Below are positions 20,836 through 34,300 of a stretch of DNA of 64,000 nt, in pieces. Source of the DNA: Toxoplasma gondii ME49 (lineage: Eukaryota > Apicomplexa > Conoidasida > Eucoccidiorida > Sarcocystidae); the NCBI RefSeq assembly GCF_000006565.2, contig NC_031477.1, positions 4,801,137 to 4,865,136 on the forward strand. The letters run 5' to 3'. The notes under the pieces are model-generated. The model did not search any database and was not told the DNA's origin. It was given only the letters and a program-made list of their open reading frames with translations. The translations under genes and the position numbers were made by a program. How positions within the stretch are numbered: the stretch's first letter is position 1; each line of letters opens with the position of its first letter.

Positions 20836-23608
20836 ATGACAGCTCCTCTGTCTGTGCTCTCCTGCCCTCAGGGCACGGGGACTTCTTGTCCGGAAGACAG
20901 TTTACCGTTCACGCTTCAGTCTTCTTTCTCAGCTACGTCGTCTCCCTTTCTGCAGCACATCGTTTGCAACAGCACAGCGTCTCGTCTGTGCGTATCGTCT
21001 TCCGCGCGCTCCCTGCTTTTCTTCGATCCGTTCACCTTCTCTCTGACTTCTGAAATCCCTCTTGCACATGAGTCACAAATCACGAATCTCTCCTTCTTCT
21101 CGACATCTCCTCACCTTCTCGCCTCCTCCTCGCAAGACGGCACTGTCCGCCTGTGGGACTGCCGCGCGCCCTCGTCTGCTCTCTCTTCGTCGTCTGCTCT
21201 CTCTTTTTCTCCGGCCTGTGTGCGGAGTTTACGGGTCGCCCCTGCAGGGAGCACAGAGGCGGAAGTCTGGACGGTGTCTCTGAACAGCTCGGACACTCTG
21301 GTCGCGACCAGCGCGAAAAACGTTTGCTGGCTCTTCGACCTTCGAGGTGGACTGAACTCCTCTTCTCCGTCGTTCTCTTCTTCTTCGGGGGTCAGCGCAG
21401 AACCGTCGGTGCGTTCTGAAGCAACTCGAGGGAGACGGAAGAGGGGGAAAGACAGGAGAGCCGGATTCGGACCGCAGAACGCTCTCGCGCGCGTCGAGGC
21501 GCACTCAGACACGGTCACCTCTCTTCTCTTCCACCCCACTGTTGAGCATCTCCTCTTCTCTGGTGGAGAAGACCAGCTCGTCTGCGTCTACGACCTCACC
21601 AAGGGCAACTGGAACTCGCCTTCGTCTTCGGCGTCACTGTCTCCATCACCGTCTTCTCCGTCGTCTTCTGCGCCTTGTGCTCTCTCGGCGGCTGAGGGTA
21701 TGCACGTGGAAAGCGACGACTTGCCCGACGAAGAAGAAGATCGAACGATGGTGGCATGCTTCTCTCATGGAAGGCCAGTGAAGCAGCTGTCTGTTCTAGG
21801 TCCCGAGGACGACTGTCTGTGCGTGACAAGTCCAATGGAGGACGTCGCCCTGTGGCACCTCGCAGGCCTCTCGAGAAAGTTCGCTGGGCCGTGCAGAGAG
21901 CGAGAAGCAGAGATGGAGACAGATGCAGACTGCATGCAGAGCGAGAATGTGGGGTGGCACATCGAGAAAAAAGCCGACTGGCTACAGCTGAGAAACCACC
22001 CTTCACTCGTAGTCGGCGACAGTGCCGGCTGCATCATCGACAGCTTCTACGAACATGCCTCTGGCAGGCTGTTTCTCCTTGCAGGTACTTCATCTCTCGG
22101 CGCGCAACGCTGTTGTGTGCGAGTGTCTCTCCTCGCTCTCTTCGATGCTGTGTCTTCTCCCCTGTCGGTATGTCTCCTTTCCGCGTTGCCGTCTGCAGTC
22201 CTCGCCGCAGTTTCGTCTTTCTCTCTTCTTCGAAAAGGACAGTGTCCCCTCCGGTTTCTCTCCGGACTCGCAGTTGCCGCCCTCTTCCTGCTTCTGGGGT
22301 CTACGGTCCAGAGCCGCGCTTGGCAGGATGAGATGCCGCCGGCTTCTTGGCTCGCACCGCGACCTTCCCCGCATATCCTTCGCGTCTGCCCTCTGCTCAG
22401 AGGCTCTTCAACGAAACAGCCGTTCGCTAAGTGTAGCTCCTGGAAGCTCTTTCGACGTCCACAGAGTCGTCTCCCTCGGGTGGAAGCGGCAGTCAGTAGA
22501 ACTTTTTTTTCTGGAAGCAGCGCACCGAGCAAGTGTCACATGTGTGATGTCCGGTGCCTGTTGCGCCCTCCGCTGAACTGCAGGAAGCGTCGAGGGGAAC
22601 TTGCTGCTCTTCCATGCGAACCTCGACGGACTCATCCCCGCGGCGCCGTTCGCTGTGCCGTCGACTGGCTGTGGACACGCTGGCCTCGTCAGGTGAGTTA
22701 ACGAGAAGGAACGGGAGAGAAGAGAGAAGAGAGAAGAGAGAGGGAACCCGAGGAACGAAAGACGAGAGGAGAAAGGAGAGAGAAAAAAGAAGAGAGACCA
22801 GTAGGACAATAAGAGGGAACGAGAGAGGGTGAACAACCGCGAGAAAGAACAAGAACGCGAGAAGGAACATGATAGATACTGCGAAAGGAGAGTGTGAGAG
22901 AAAACGATGAAGGAGAGGCAAGAGAGGAGAACTCAACAGCTGGAGACGGCGATGAACACAGAGCTGCTCCCTGAATCTTTCTGGCTCTTGTTCGCGATGG
23001 AACTCACCCTTCGTTCCTGCACAGACCTCCTCCTTTTTTCAGAGATGCAACGACGATTCCGTCCTGCTCTGTGCCGCCCCACCTCTCCTTCCCTCCGGGC
23101 TCTCCCTTCACGTCGTTCCTCGTTGTGACTTGCGGCGAAGACGGACGACTGTGTGCGTGGAAGCAAGAGTTGGTGAGAAACCGAGAAGAAAGAGGTTTTA
23201 AAGCAAGAAAAAACGAAGAGAGAGGAAGCAGTCCTCGAAAGGAAACCCATTCCTCACAGTTCTTTCAATACTTCACAGTTCTTTCAATACCTCACAGTTC
23301 TTTCAATACCTCACAGTTCTTTCAATACCATTTGAGGCCTGTTGCCCGTGTATCTCCGTTCTGTCGGAGTCGCCTGGTCGTGTCTCCAAGTCGTGTCTCC
23401 AAGTCGCGTCGCCTTTGAAGGCTCTTCTCTCGTTTTTCTCTAGGTTTCAGGGGCACTGTTCTTTCCACTTTCCTTCAAATCTTTTTCTTTACGCTTTGCT
23501 TCCCCCGCCAGCACTGCCGCTTTCGCAGAAGACCTCTCAGCGTGGTTGTCCGAGGCTTCACCCGTCTTTCCTCTGGAACTTTTGAAACTTTCTGTTCGAC
23601 TCGAATGA
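20836..23608 (+). CDS. WDR89: WD40-repeat protein, WDR89-like
   Basis: Model of four exons: 20836-22084, 22584-22692, 23043-23172 and 23444-23608, giving 550 residues. Each junction keeps phase. The first joins RLFLLA to GSVEGNLLLFHANL, and the second joins GHAGLVR to DATTIPS, restoring WD repeats that are broken in the raw frame. Visible repeats include HESQITNLSFFS to DGTVRLWD (residues 79-109), HSDTVTSLLFHP to GGEDQLVCVYDL (about 221-254), and the last one, CGEDGRLCAWKQE, encoded by exon 3. The final repeat and the GSVEGN segment follow the WDR89 pattern. WD40 propellers act as protein-binding scaffolds; WDR89 has no well-defined reaction. Ser-rich and acidic insertions make it longer than vertebrate WDR89 (about 390 residues). 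The last exon is the least certain. The neighbouring TMEM184-like gene is convergent. Confidence 0.82.
22700..22920 (+). repeat. GA-rich low-complexity tract in WD40 gene intron 2
   Basis: Long purine-rich sequence made of GAGAGAAGA-type words fills the first part of the intron between exons 2 and 3. It creates spurious open frames on both strands. Confidence 0.8.
23253..23328 (+). repeat. 19-bp tandem repeat, four copies, in WD40 gene intron 3
   Basis: Four head-to-tail copies of CTCACAGTTCTTTCAATAC; only the second begins TTCAC. The array lies between exon 3 and the proposed last exon. Confidence 0.95.
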
Positions 23609-24324
23609 GCGCTTCTTTGGACGCTGAAGGATATATATATGGCCTCACTTTGTTCACTCTCGCGAGCGGATCGCTGCTTTTCGCTGCAGGCAGAGGAAGA
23701 CTCTCTCTTCGCGCCTGCCAAGCAGAAGCGCCTCCACATCCGCAATCATCGCTGGCCGAAAGGAGCCGGGAGAGACGCGAGAAACGGAGACAACAACTTG
23801 CGCGCGAACCTGGGGCGCTGTGCGCCCTATTGAACGAGCTCCGAGCGAAGGAAAGGGAGGGAAGAGAAAACAGGGGAGAGAGACATGAGAGAGGAAACAG
23901 GAGAGGAAGGCGAGAGCAGAGAGAAACGATAGGGGAGAGAAGAAAGAGATGAAAGGGCACTGAGTGGTAAACAGACAGGAGAGATAACATATTTTCAGTT
24001 TCGAAATCCGTTCTGATGCAACGGCGACAGCACATGGGTGTGCGCAGTGTCCGTGTCGTGTATCCATCGCTTTTCGTTTTTTCGCAGGTTTTCTTCTACT
24101 TCTCGTTTGTGGCTTTCCATCCCTTCGATTTTCTTTTGTTTGAAGAACCCAGATCACGTTCCTGTTTTCTGAAGACTCTTTTCTCCAGAAAAACATCACT
24201 GGCAGTTCGACGCCTGAAACACGAAACTCTTTTAATGGATACGTGAATCTAGATCTCCCTATATAAACACATATGTGTATATATATGTATATAAATATGT
24301 GCATATATGTAAGTGTACTTACTC

Positions 24325-24359
<35 letters not shown>

Positions 24360-25816
24360 CATAGGAATGCGAATATGCATTCATATATCTATAATTCTTA
24401 AATTCGTATGTATGTATATATACATGTGGATACGCGTCTCCAGGACATGCGACTGTTTTCGGTGTCGCGTCTTGTGTGTGCCGAAGCCTCGATTTATGTG
24501 GCTAAAAGTACAAACAACGAGGGAAGATGCCGCATGCAAAGTCCGAAATTCGCTCCTTGCGGCTCCTTCTGCAGGCCGCGCAGACAGCCCCTGCTTCGCT
24601 TGTGCCGCGCAAAAGGAAACACCTAACATGTGAGATAGGAGAGAGGCGAGAGAAAGCGCGGAAAGAAGCGAGCAGCGAGAGACGAGAGCAGATGCGGAGA
24701 GGAAGCTCTTTTCAGAGGCGCAAAAGATGAGAAAAACGAGCAGGGGCGCGAGAGGTATATGAGAACAGCGTGGACGCCCTCTTAAGGAAGAGCTCTTTGA
24801 AGGGACAAGTTGATATTTTTTCTTTTTGAACTTTGTTCGTCTTTGCTGCGAATTGTTTTTTGAGGATTTTCTGCATGACTTGGCTGTGAATTCGCTGGGG
24901 AGGCTGGCCGGACGGGGAGCCGGAAGAACGCGTGGAGGAGCTTCAAGTGAGTTTTCAAAGAGGCATCGAAGGCGCAGCTCCAAAGAAGACACGCGCGTAA
25001 GCAAGAAACCGAAGCACGGCGGAGCTCCTCCACGTTTTAAAACGAAAGAACTAAAACAGTGACGCATCGAAATCTACGCGCTCTTTCTTCACCACACAGG
25101 CAGACGCAAGCATGGCAAGCATGCAGACGGCCTCCACATTCCGGAGGGAAGGCCTTTCAAGAACAGAACTTGGTGCGAGAGTTCGTCCCTGCCTCCCTTG
25201 CATGTGCGTCGGTCTGACTTTTCTAGTGGACAGGCGCCGCGGTAGCGAAGGCGAGAAGATGACTTTCGTCTAACATCGGCCACAACATCCACACTGTCTC
25301 GACAAAATGTACGAAAAAGAGTGCAGATGAATAAAAATTCAGGGGAACCCAGAACCTATACTTCTGGATGACCGACGAAACAGGAAACGACATGTACGCG
25401 AAGAAAAGGGATCCGCCGAGGCGTCTTTTGCCCGTGCATGTCCTTCGCCTTCAAGTTTTTCGCGGCATGAAGCATGACACGAGGAACGAAAGACAGAAAA
25501 GAAGCAAAGAGGGAGGGGGGGGGGACAAAGAGGAGAAACTTCCCTCTCTGTCTAGCCTATCAAAACAATTTGTCGAAACGTGAGCAGATCTCTCCCTACA
25601 CGCGTTTTCTCTATCTGTAGTACCTTTCCTGTGCTCATCCCGAATCCCTCTCTTTTTCACCGCCCTCCTCTCTCCGATACACTCCGCTCACCCTCTTGTT
25701 TCTAAAGGACATTTCTCTTCCAAGAAACGTTCTTTTTCTCTCGTTCCTCTCTTTTCTCCACCACGTACGGTTTCGTTCCCTCTTGTCGTGACTTTCTTCC
25801 TGCCCTCTCGCTTCTG
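23609..25816. other. Convergent intergenic region with (TA)n tracts
   Basis: This stretch lies between the 3' ends of the WD40 gene (+) and the TMEM184-like gene (-). It should contain both 3' UTRs. It has imperfect TATATG tracts at 24261-24300 and a pure (AT)n run listed separately. The many short frames here are Ser/Arg-rich artefacts of purine- or pyrimidine-rich DNA. Confidence 0.45.
24329..24356. repeat. (AT)n microsatellite
   Basis: Pure AT dinucleotide run of 28 bases in convergent intergenic DNA. Confidence 0.95.
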
Positions 25817-28296
25817 TCACTCGGTACGAGAGTGAGGAACGCTGGAGGGAGTTTCCGCTGCGCGCTCGGCAGAGGGGAATCCGTCAGCTGCTTCTTCTCC
25901 CGTTTTCGGAGGGAAGAAGAACTGTTCCTTTCTTTCGTCAGAACACACCGCAGGCGCAGACGACCCCCGAGAGCCTGGCTCCGAAGCGAACTTGAGAGAA
26001 AAGGAAGGAACGGAGGACGGCAGAGAAGACGAGAGAGAGGTGAGAGAAGCAGAAGGCAAGCAAGTCGAAAAGGCACCCGCAGCAGTCTCCGCGCTCTCTC
26101 TCGACGGCGAAGGAAAAGGACTTTCGTCGCATACGCTCTCACGGGGACTCTGCGTCTCCGGCTGTAAAAACCAAGAAAAAAGAGACATTGCCCCAGGTGA
26201 CCCCAAAACACCCAGATCTACCATATACACATTCAAAATCACAAAGTGCACACACGTGTATAGACATAGACATTTATATGCCAGTAAACAAGCAATACGT
26301 ATCCAGGTATACATGCATAGTGTAATGTCAATATATAAGCACTCAAACATATACAAATATATATATATATATATATATATAGTGTATATATCGACGAATA
26401 AATATTCACACACACACATACATATATATATATATGCATCTGCGTTTTTACCGGCGGTTCATTGATGAGAAGTGCATGTTGGTTGTATTTGGCGTGGAAG
26501 TTGTAGTAGGCGTCTGTGACAACGTCAGACATGAGGACTGCGTCCTTTACATTTCTCAGCGCCACTTCGCGCGCAGCGGGGTCTGCGACGCAGCTGATGC
26601 CTGGAAGAAGAGCACACGCGAGAAAAATCAGAAAAGCTCCCGGCTTCGTCTTTCTCCTGGAGAGAAGAGAAGGATTTTACCGCGTGGAAAACAGTCGCAG
26701 AAATCTGTGGCTCGCGAGCGTTTCCACGACGACTTTTGGTCAGCGCACAGCAGTTTGAGTCTCGAAGCAGACAGCATTTGAGTCCTTTGGCCTCTCGCTC
26801 TCTGTGTACAAAACACCTGAAAGTGCGTAGGAGTTCACAGTCACTTTTGCAGGGAGAGCTGCTGGCGAATCGGACCGTTTTCCGCATCTGAGGCAGGGGC
26901 ATTTTTGCGCTTTTCCAAAAAAGATGAACTCGACTTCGGCGAGAATATCGAGTGTTCCCACTCCACAACGAAAGCGGTAACTCAACTTCTTCCCCAGACG
27001 CAGAAGTGCCTTCTTCACTTTTGTGCTCGTCTCTTCCGCGCGCGGCCCACTTGCTTCTTCTCTTCCTCTCTCTCTTTCTCTCTTTCTTTCTCCCCTTTCT
27101 TTGTTTTTTTTTACCGTGGAAGGGACGTCCGATGGTGGTGGCGGCGACGTGCAGAGTCGCGTCGATTTTGGAGGCTGCGGCGGCGACTGCTCCTCCGACT
27201 TCGCTGAACGCGGAGCTCGAAGTCGACGCGGAGTTCTCCAGTTTCTTCCCCGCCTGTCCACCCTGCTTCCCGCTGCTGTCCTCGCAGCGCGCGACGTCGC
27301 CCACTGCAACTCCTTGGTGCACCAACATGGACCGGTTCTTGTCCAGACCTGCATGCGAGAGACACAGGCGGAAACGCCTCTGAAAGGCCCATGGCAAGCG
27401 ACGTGAGACAAACTCGAGACAAACTTGCGACAGACTTGACTTTCACTTCAGAGCACCTGGGCAGAACGACGTGGATGCGCAGACGCCCTCTGCCGACGCG
27501 AGTTCCAGCAAGACGTTCCACACGAGCACAGCTGAGTCGCGCTCTCGCTCTCGCGATCAATGCGAGACAACACTCAACTGATGTTTCAAACAGAGGAACG
27601 AACAGAAGGAAAACCTTGGAAGCCAGAGCTGCTGCAGCACTCGAAGAGAACAAGCCAAAGTACGAGAGGAAACTCGCCGAAATCACAACACACACACAAA
27701 CGCATACACCACTGAGTCTCAAAGACAACTGCACGCTTGAAAGAAACGTCCTGTTTGTGGGGGCGTTTTCTCGACTCCATTCAGCGATCACTTCTAACAA
27801 ATGCGTCCACCACCAAGCCTCTGTCTGGCGTAACCCTGACATTGACGAGTCTTCGTCTCCATTTTTGTGAAGATTTCCACTTCTCCTCTGGACACCGACC
27901 GCGTGACGAAGCGTCTGTTTACCGGGGCCATCCACAGTTGAAGAAGATTTCCCGACGGCAGAAGATCCGGAATCCGAAGACTGGAAGTGACCCTCGTAGG
28001 AGACAGTTGTCTCTCGCGCTCCAGCACCAGGCAGAAACTCGACGACCGGGTAAGCGTACGCGTTCAGCAACGCAAACAGGGGCATCTCCACGCACAGAAG
28101 CCAGTTCGTCCACTTCTGAAAACATAGCATAAACGAAAACCAGAAAGGCGCGAGGCGACAACGCATGCAGCCGAGCGTCCTCGGAGGGAACTGTGAAGAC
28201 GTCACCCCGGAGTCTCTCTCGTAGTTCAAGATCCCCAGAAGAAGCTCGCAAAAACTCACAAATGCACGACAAAAGGCACTGTCATGATATAAAATG

Positions 28297-28332
<36 letters not shown>

Positions 28333-31300
28333 CATGTATGTATACTTATATAAAGCAGAAAGACAGAATAGACATACAGAAACACACATAAATAATATAT
28401 GCACATATATGTATATATATATGTATACATATATGTTATCGTAGAGACATGCACCACCGAAGCCGTGGAGGCCAGTTGCCAGCTCCAGGGGGAAAGTTTG
28501 CATACACGGAGGGGCACTGATGAACGCGAACAGGAGGCCGACTCTCCTGGGTATATACGCAAGAGGACGAGAGACAGAGACAGATACTCTTGGAACCGAG
28601 ATGAAGAGAGAACGGGGACACAAGAGGACGGAGAGAGAGACACAGAAGTAGGAGGATGTCGAAACCACGGAAGAGAGGGGAGATGAACGGGAGAGAAAAA
28701 CTGGGAGCCAACCGAAGTCCGCTTTTGCTCTTTTTGGAAGCTTTTCGCGAGTGCCTGACGCACCGCCCAACTTCTCCAGCGACTGAACTCACTGTTACGT
28801 CTCGCACAGTCATCCCATCGATGATGCCGAGGAAGAAGGCCTGGTACCACGTCGCGACAATGACCAGCTTCATCGCCAGGAACTTGGCCACCGGATGGAA
28901 CTGGAGCTGAGAAAAAACAATAACGGGGAAATTTCTGAAAAAAGGAAATACTGGAACTCTGTAGAGAAAACTGGAAATGGACCCGCCAGATACCAAAAAT
29001 TTCCAGAGATGAAATCGCCACACAAAAACAGTTCAAACGCCCTCCCTACCACACACTACACACTCCGAACATGCAACCTTCCACTTCAACGTACGCATTC
29101 TAAAGATGCAATCGTACACAAAAATGCATATATATATATATATATAGACAAATATATATATAGGCTTTTTGAAGTCCTTGATTGACGGTGAAAGTGGATA
29201 GAAAGTATTGTGAGACATTCGAGAATTCTTTGACGGAAGGGAATTTTTGGTCGGGGTTCCAGACCCAAACGCATGCAGAGTTTTGGGATCCACAGGGACG
29301 CTGGTCGAGATTCATTTTCAGAAGCTCTTCAGGATCCTCAGAGAAGCAAATGCCTTTGCAGCTTGTAACTGACTTGCCGACGTCGGAGAGCCACAGCCTC
29401 CCATCGACCTACCACAGAACACACTACAGGATGGATACGAAGCGCTCCTGGACAGACATCCATAAATTTGTATACATGTGTGTACGTATGGAAGGCATCC
29501 GGTGAATGGGTTTCCGACGTTTGCGTCGAGAAGAACTGTTTGAGGCGTACCAGAGCAGGGAGCTTGCGAGTTGCGAGGTAGAATAGGCCTAGGGCGTAGA
29601 GCGCTCCACAGATGGAGATGTTGTAGATGATCATGTACGGCACCTGGAAGCAGAAACTGTGGTATTTTCCGACGCTGAACATGATCAGAGAGACGAGTGC
29701 CATCGTCGGCTTCACCTGCAAGAAAGAAGAGGACATGCTTGGACGTATACAGGGGAAGAAGAGGGTCTCCAGCGCTGCTCACACTCCGTCGCACGAAGAG
29801 GAACGGCAGACACGCATAGCAGCGAAGGAAACGACGAGTTCGCACAGGTCGCCAGGGAACAACCGAACACAGCTAGGCAAGAGGTGGACAGAGCGACAAG
29901 TACACACAGAAAAGAAGGAGAGCGCCCCGTTTCCTGTCCCCCGAGGTGCGACGCGAGAAGCGTTGTGCAACTTCGTACGAAGATGAACTGGAGAATCCAT
30001 CGTTTGCAGCATTTGACGAATGCGAGGTCAGTGGGCAGGTCTTCTCTGCACAAGAACATGCTGTCTTCCCCGAAGCAGCAGGCGGCGCCACTGTGTCTCC
30101 TCGTCTGCCGTCCGTAGACCTCCCTGCGACTCGGCTCGCGGACGTAAAAGTTCGTCTCGCCTGCAGTTCGGCGCTCCCGCTGAGCGCTTTTGTCCGAACT
30201 CGTAGGACGCGCGGTCGCATGCGTCGGAGCCTCAGGACCGAAGCAGCGCCCTGCCGGCGGCGTGAGGGCAGCGGCTTCCGTCGGAGGCAGCCGCAGAATT
30301 TTCTTCCACAGGCGCAAGAGGAAGGGGACCGGCTGCGGGTGACGCACTGAGCCTGGGTCTCTGCTCAAGGCGCCCGCGCAGGCGTCTTCTCCGCCGCAGC
30401 GCGCCAAAATCAGACAGAAGAACGAGTACACCACCACCGCTTCCCACATGTCTCGCAGCGCCTCAATGTACACGAACTGACTCGGCATAAACAGAATCAC
30501 CAGCGAAGATACTGCAGACCAGGCAGACACCACAAGACAGCCAAACACCCGCGCATGCGACGGTCTTCAGCTCGAGCGACGACGAACGCGTGGATTCACG
30601 ATCAGTCCAGGCGACGTGCGCCGACCCCTGTACCTGCTTCCAAAAATCTCTCTATCGACCTCTTCTCAGCCTCTGTCTATCGACCTCTTCTCACCCTCTG
30701 TCTATCGACCTCTTCTCAGTCTCTCTCTATCGACCTCTTCTCACCCTCTGTCTATCGACCTCTTCTCAACCTCTGTCTAACGACCTCTTCTCAACCTCTG
30801 TCTAACGACCTCTTCTCATCCTCTCTCTATCGACCTCTTCTCAGCCTCTGTCTATCGACATCTTCTCACCCTCTGTCTATCGACATCTTCTAACCCTCTG
30901 TCTATCGACCTCTTCTCAACCTCTGTCTAACGACCTCTTCTCAACCTCTGTCTAACGACCTCTTCTCATCCTCTCTCTATCGACCTCTTCTCAGCCTCTG
31001 TCTATCGACATCTTCTCACCCTCTGTCTATCGACATCTTCTCACCCTCTGTCTATCGACATCTTCTCACCCTCTGTCTATCGACATCTTCTCAACCTCTG
31101 TCTATCGACATCTTCTCAGCCTCTGTCTATCGACATCTTCTCACCCTCTGTCTATCAACATCTTCTCAGCCTCTGTCTATCGACATCTTCTCAGCCTCTG
31201 TCTATCGACCTCTTCTCAACCTCTGTCTAACGACCTCTTCTCAGCGTCTGTCTATCGACATCTTCTCACCCTCTGTCTATCGACCTCTTCTCACCCTCTG

Positions 31301-34300
31301 TCTATCGACATCTTCTCACCCTCTGTCTATCGACCTCTTCTCACCCTCTGTCTATCGACCTCTTCTCATCCTCTCTCTATCGACCTCTTCTCATCCTCTC
31401 TCTATCGACATCTTCTCATCCTCTGTCTATCGACCTCTTCTCAGTCTCTCTCTATCGACCTCTTCTCAGCCTCTGTCTATCGACCTCTTCTCATCCTCTG
31501 TCTATCGACCTCTTCTCACCCTCTGTCTATCGACATCTTCTCATCCTCTCTCTATCGACCTCTTCTCAGCCTCTGTCTATCGACATCTTCTCACCCTCTG
31601 TCTATCGACATCTTCTCACCCTCTGTCTATCGACCTCTTCTCAACCTCTGTCTAACGACCTCTTCTCAACCTCTGTCTAACGACCTCTTCTCATCCTCTC
31701 TCTATCGACCTCTTCTCAGCCTCTGTCTATCGACATCTTCTCACCCTCTGTCTATCGACCTCTTCTCAGCCTCTGTCTATCGACATCTTCTCACCCTCTG
31801 TCTATCGACATCTTCTCACCCTCTGTCTATCGACCTCTTCTCAACCTCTGTCTAACGACCTCTTCTCAACCTCTGTCTAACGACCTCTTCTCATCCTCTC
31901 TCTATCGACCTCTTCTCAGCCTCTGTCTATCGACATCTTCTCACCCTCTGTCTATCGACATCTTCTCACCCTCTGTCTATCGACATCTTCTCACCCTCTG
32001 TCTATCGACATCTTCTCAACCTCTGTCTATCGACATCTTCTCAGCCTCTGTCTATCGACATCTTCTCACCCTCTGTCTATCAACATCTTCTCAGCCTCTG
32101 TCTATCGACATCTTCTCACCCTCTGTCTATCGACCTCTTCTCATCCTCTGTCTATCGACCTCTTCTCAGCCTCTGTCTATCGACATCTTCTCACCCTCTG
32201 TCTATCGACCTCTTCTCACCCTCTGTCTATCGACATCTTCTCACCCTCTGTCTATCGACATCTTCTCACCCTCTGTCTATCGACATCTTCTCAGCCTCTG
32301 TCTATCGACATCTTCTCACCCTCTGTCTATCGACATCTTCTCACCCTCTGTGTATCGACCTCTTCTCAGCCTCTCTCTATCTACCTCTTCTCATCCTCTG
32401 TCTATCGACCTCTTCTCATCCTCTGTCTATCGACCTCTTCTCATCCTCTGTCTATCGACCTCTTCTCATCCTCTCTCTATCGACCTCTTCTCATCCTCTC
32501 TCTATCGACATCTTTTCACCCTCTGTCTATCGACCTCTTCTCAGCCTCTGTCTATCGACCTCTTCTCACCCTCTGTCTATCGACATCTTCTCACCCTCTG
32601 TCTATCGACCTCTTCTCACCCTCTGTCTATCGACATCTTCTCATCCTCTGCCTATCGACCTCTTCTCACCCTCTGTCTATCGACATCTTCTCAGCCTCTG
32701 TCTATCGACCTCTTCTCACCCTCTGTCTATCGACCTCTTCTCAGCCTCTGTCTATCGACATCTTCTCAACCTCTGTCTAACGACATCTTCTCAGCCTCTG
32801 TCTATCGACATCTTCTCAGCCTCTGTCTATCGACCTCTTCTCAACCTCTGTCTATCGACCTCTTCTCAGCCTCTGTCTATCGACCTCTTCTCAACCTCTG
32901 TCTATCGACCTCTTCTCAACCTCTGTCTATCGACCTCTTCTCAACCTCTGTCTATCGACCTCTTCTCACCCTCTGTCTATCGACCTCTTCTCACCCTCTG
33001 TCTATCGACATCTTCTCAGCCTCTGTCTATCGACCTCTTCTCAACCTCTGTCTATCGACATCTTCTCAGCCTGTGTCTATCGACCTCTTCTCACCCTCTG
33101 TCTATCGACATCTTCTCACCCTCTGTCTATCGACATCTTCTCAGCCTCTGTCTATCGACCTCTTCTCACCCTCTGTCTATCGACCTCTTCTCACCCTCTG
33201 TCTATCGACATCTTCTCAGCCTCTGTCTATCGACCTCTTCTCAACCTCTGTCTATCGACCTCTTCTCAGCCTCTGTCTATCGACCTCTTCTCAACCTCTG
33301 TCTATCGACCTCTTCTCAACCTCTGTCTATCGACCTCTTCTCACCCTCTGTCTATCGACCTCTTCTCAACCTCTGTCTAACGACCTCTTCTCAACCTCTG
33401 TCTATCGACCTCTTCTCACCCTCTGTCTATCGACCTCTTCTCACCCTCTGTCTATCGACATCTTCTCAGCCTCTGTCTATCGACCTCTTCTCAACCTCTG
33501 TCTATCGACCTCTTCTCAGCCTCTGTCTATCGACCTCTTCTCAACCTCTGTCTATCGACCTCTTCTCAGCCTCTGTCTATCGACCTCTTCTCACCCTCTG
33601 TCTATCGACATCTTCTCAGCCTCTGTCTATCGACCTCTTCTCAACCTCTGTCTATCGACCTCTTCTCAGCCTCTGTCTATCGACATCTTCTCACCCTCTG
33701 TCTATCGACCTCTTCTCAACCTCTGTCTATCGACCTCTTCTCACCCTCTGTCTATCGACATCTTCTCACCCTCTGTCTATCGACCTCTTCTCAGCCTCTG
33801 TCTATCGACCTCTTCTCAGCCTCTGTCTATCGACATCTTCTCAGCCTCTGTCTATCGACCTCTTCTCACCCTCTGTCTATCGACATCTTCTCAGCTTCTG
33901 TCTATCGACCTCTTCTCAACCTCTGTCTAACGACCTCTTCTCATCCTCTGTCTATCGACATCTTCTCACCCTCTGTCTATCGACCTCTTCTCAACCTCTG
34001 TCTAACGACCTCTTCTCATCCTCTGTCTATCGACATCTTCTCACCCTCTGTCTATCGACCTCTTCTCAGCCTCTGTCTATCGACGTCTTCTCAGCCTCTG
34101 TCTATCGACATCTTCTCACCCTCTGTCTATCGACCTCTTCTCAGCCTCTGTCTATCGACATCTTCTCATCCTCTGTCTATCGACATCTTCTCACCCTCTG
34201 TCTATCGACCTCTTCTCACCCTCTCTCTATCGACCTCTTCTCATCCTCTCTCTATCGACATCTTTTCACCCTCTGTCTATCGACCTCTTCTCAGCCTCTG

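Noticed and set aside
27111..29036. A 641-codon minus-strand open frame
   Set aside because: Only the part at 28115-27923 matches the TMEM184 family. The rest reads through introns containing (TA)n and pyrimidine tracts, and both splice sites of the real exon are inside it.
32350..33930. A 526-codon plus-strand open frame of repeating Ser/Leu-rich peptide
   Set aside because: It lies wholly inside the 25-bp minisatellite. The frame rotation of a 25-bp unit gives a 25-residue peptide period, and the frame ends wherever a TCTAACG variant occurs. It has no proper start and is antisense to the host gene.
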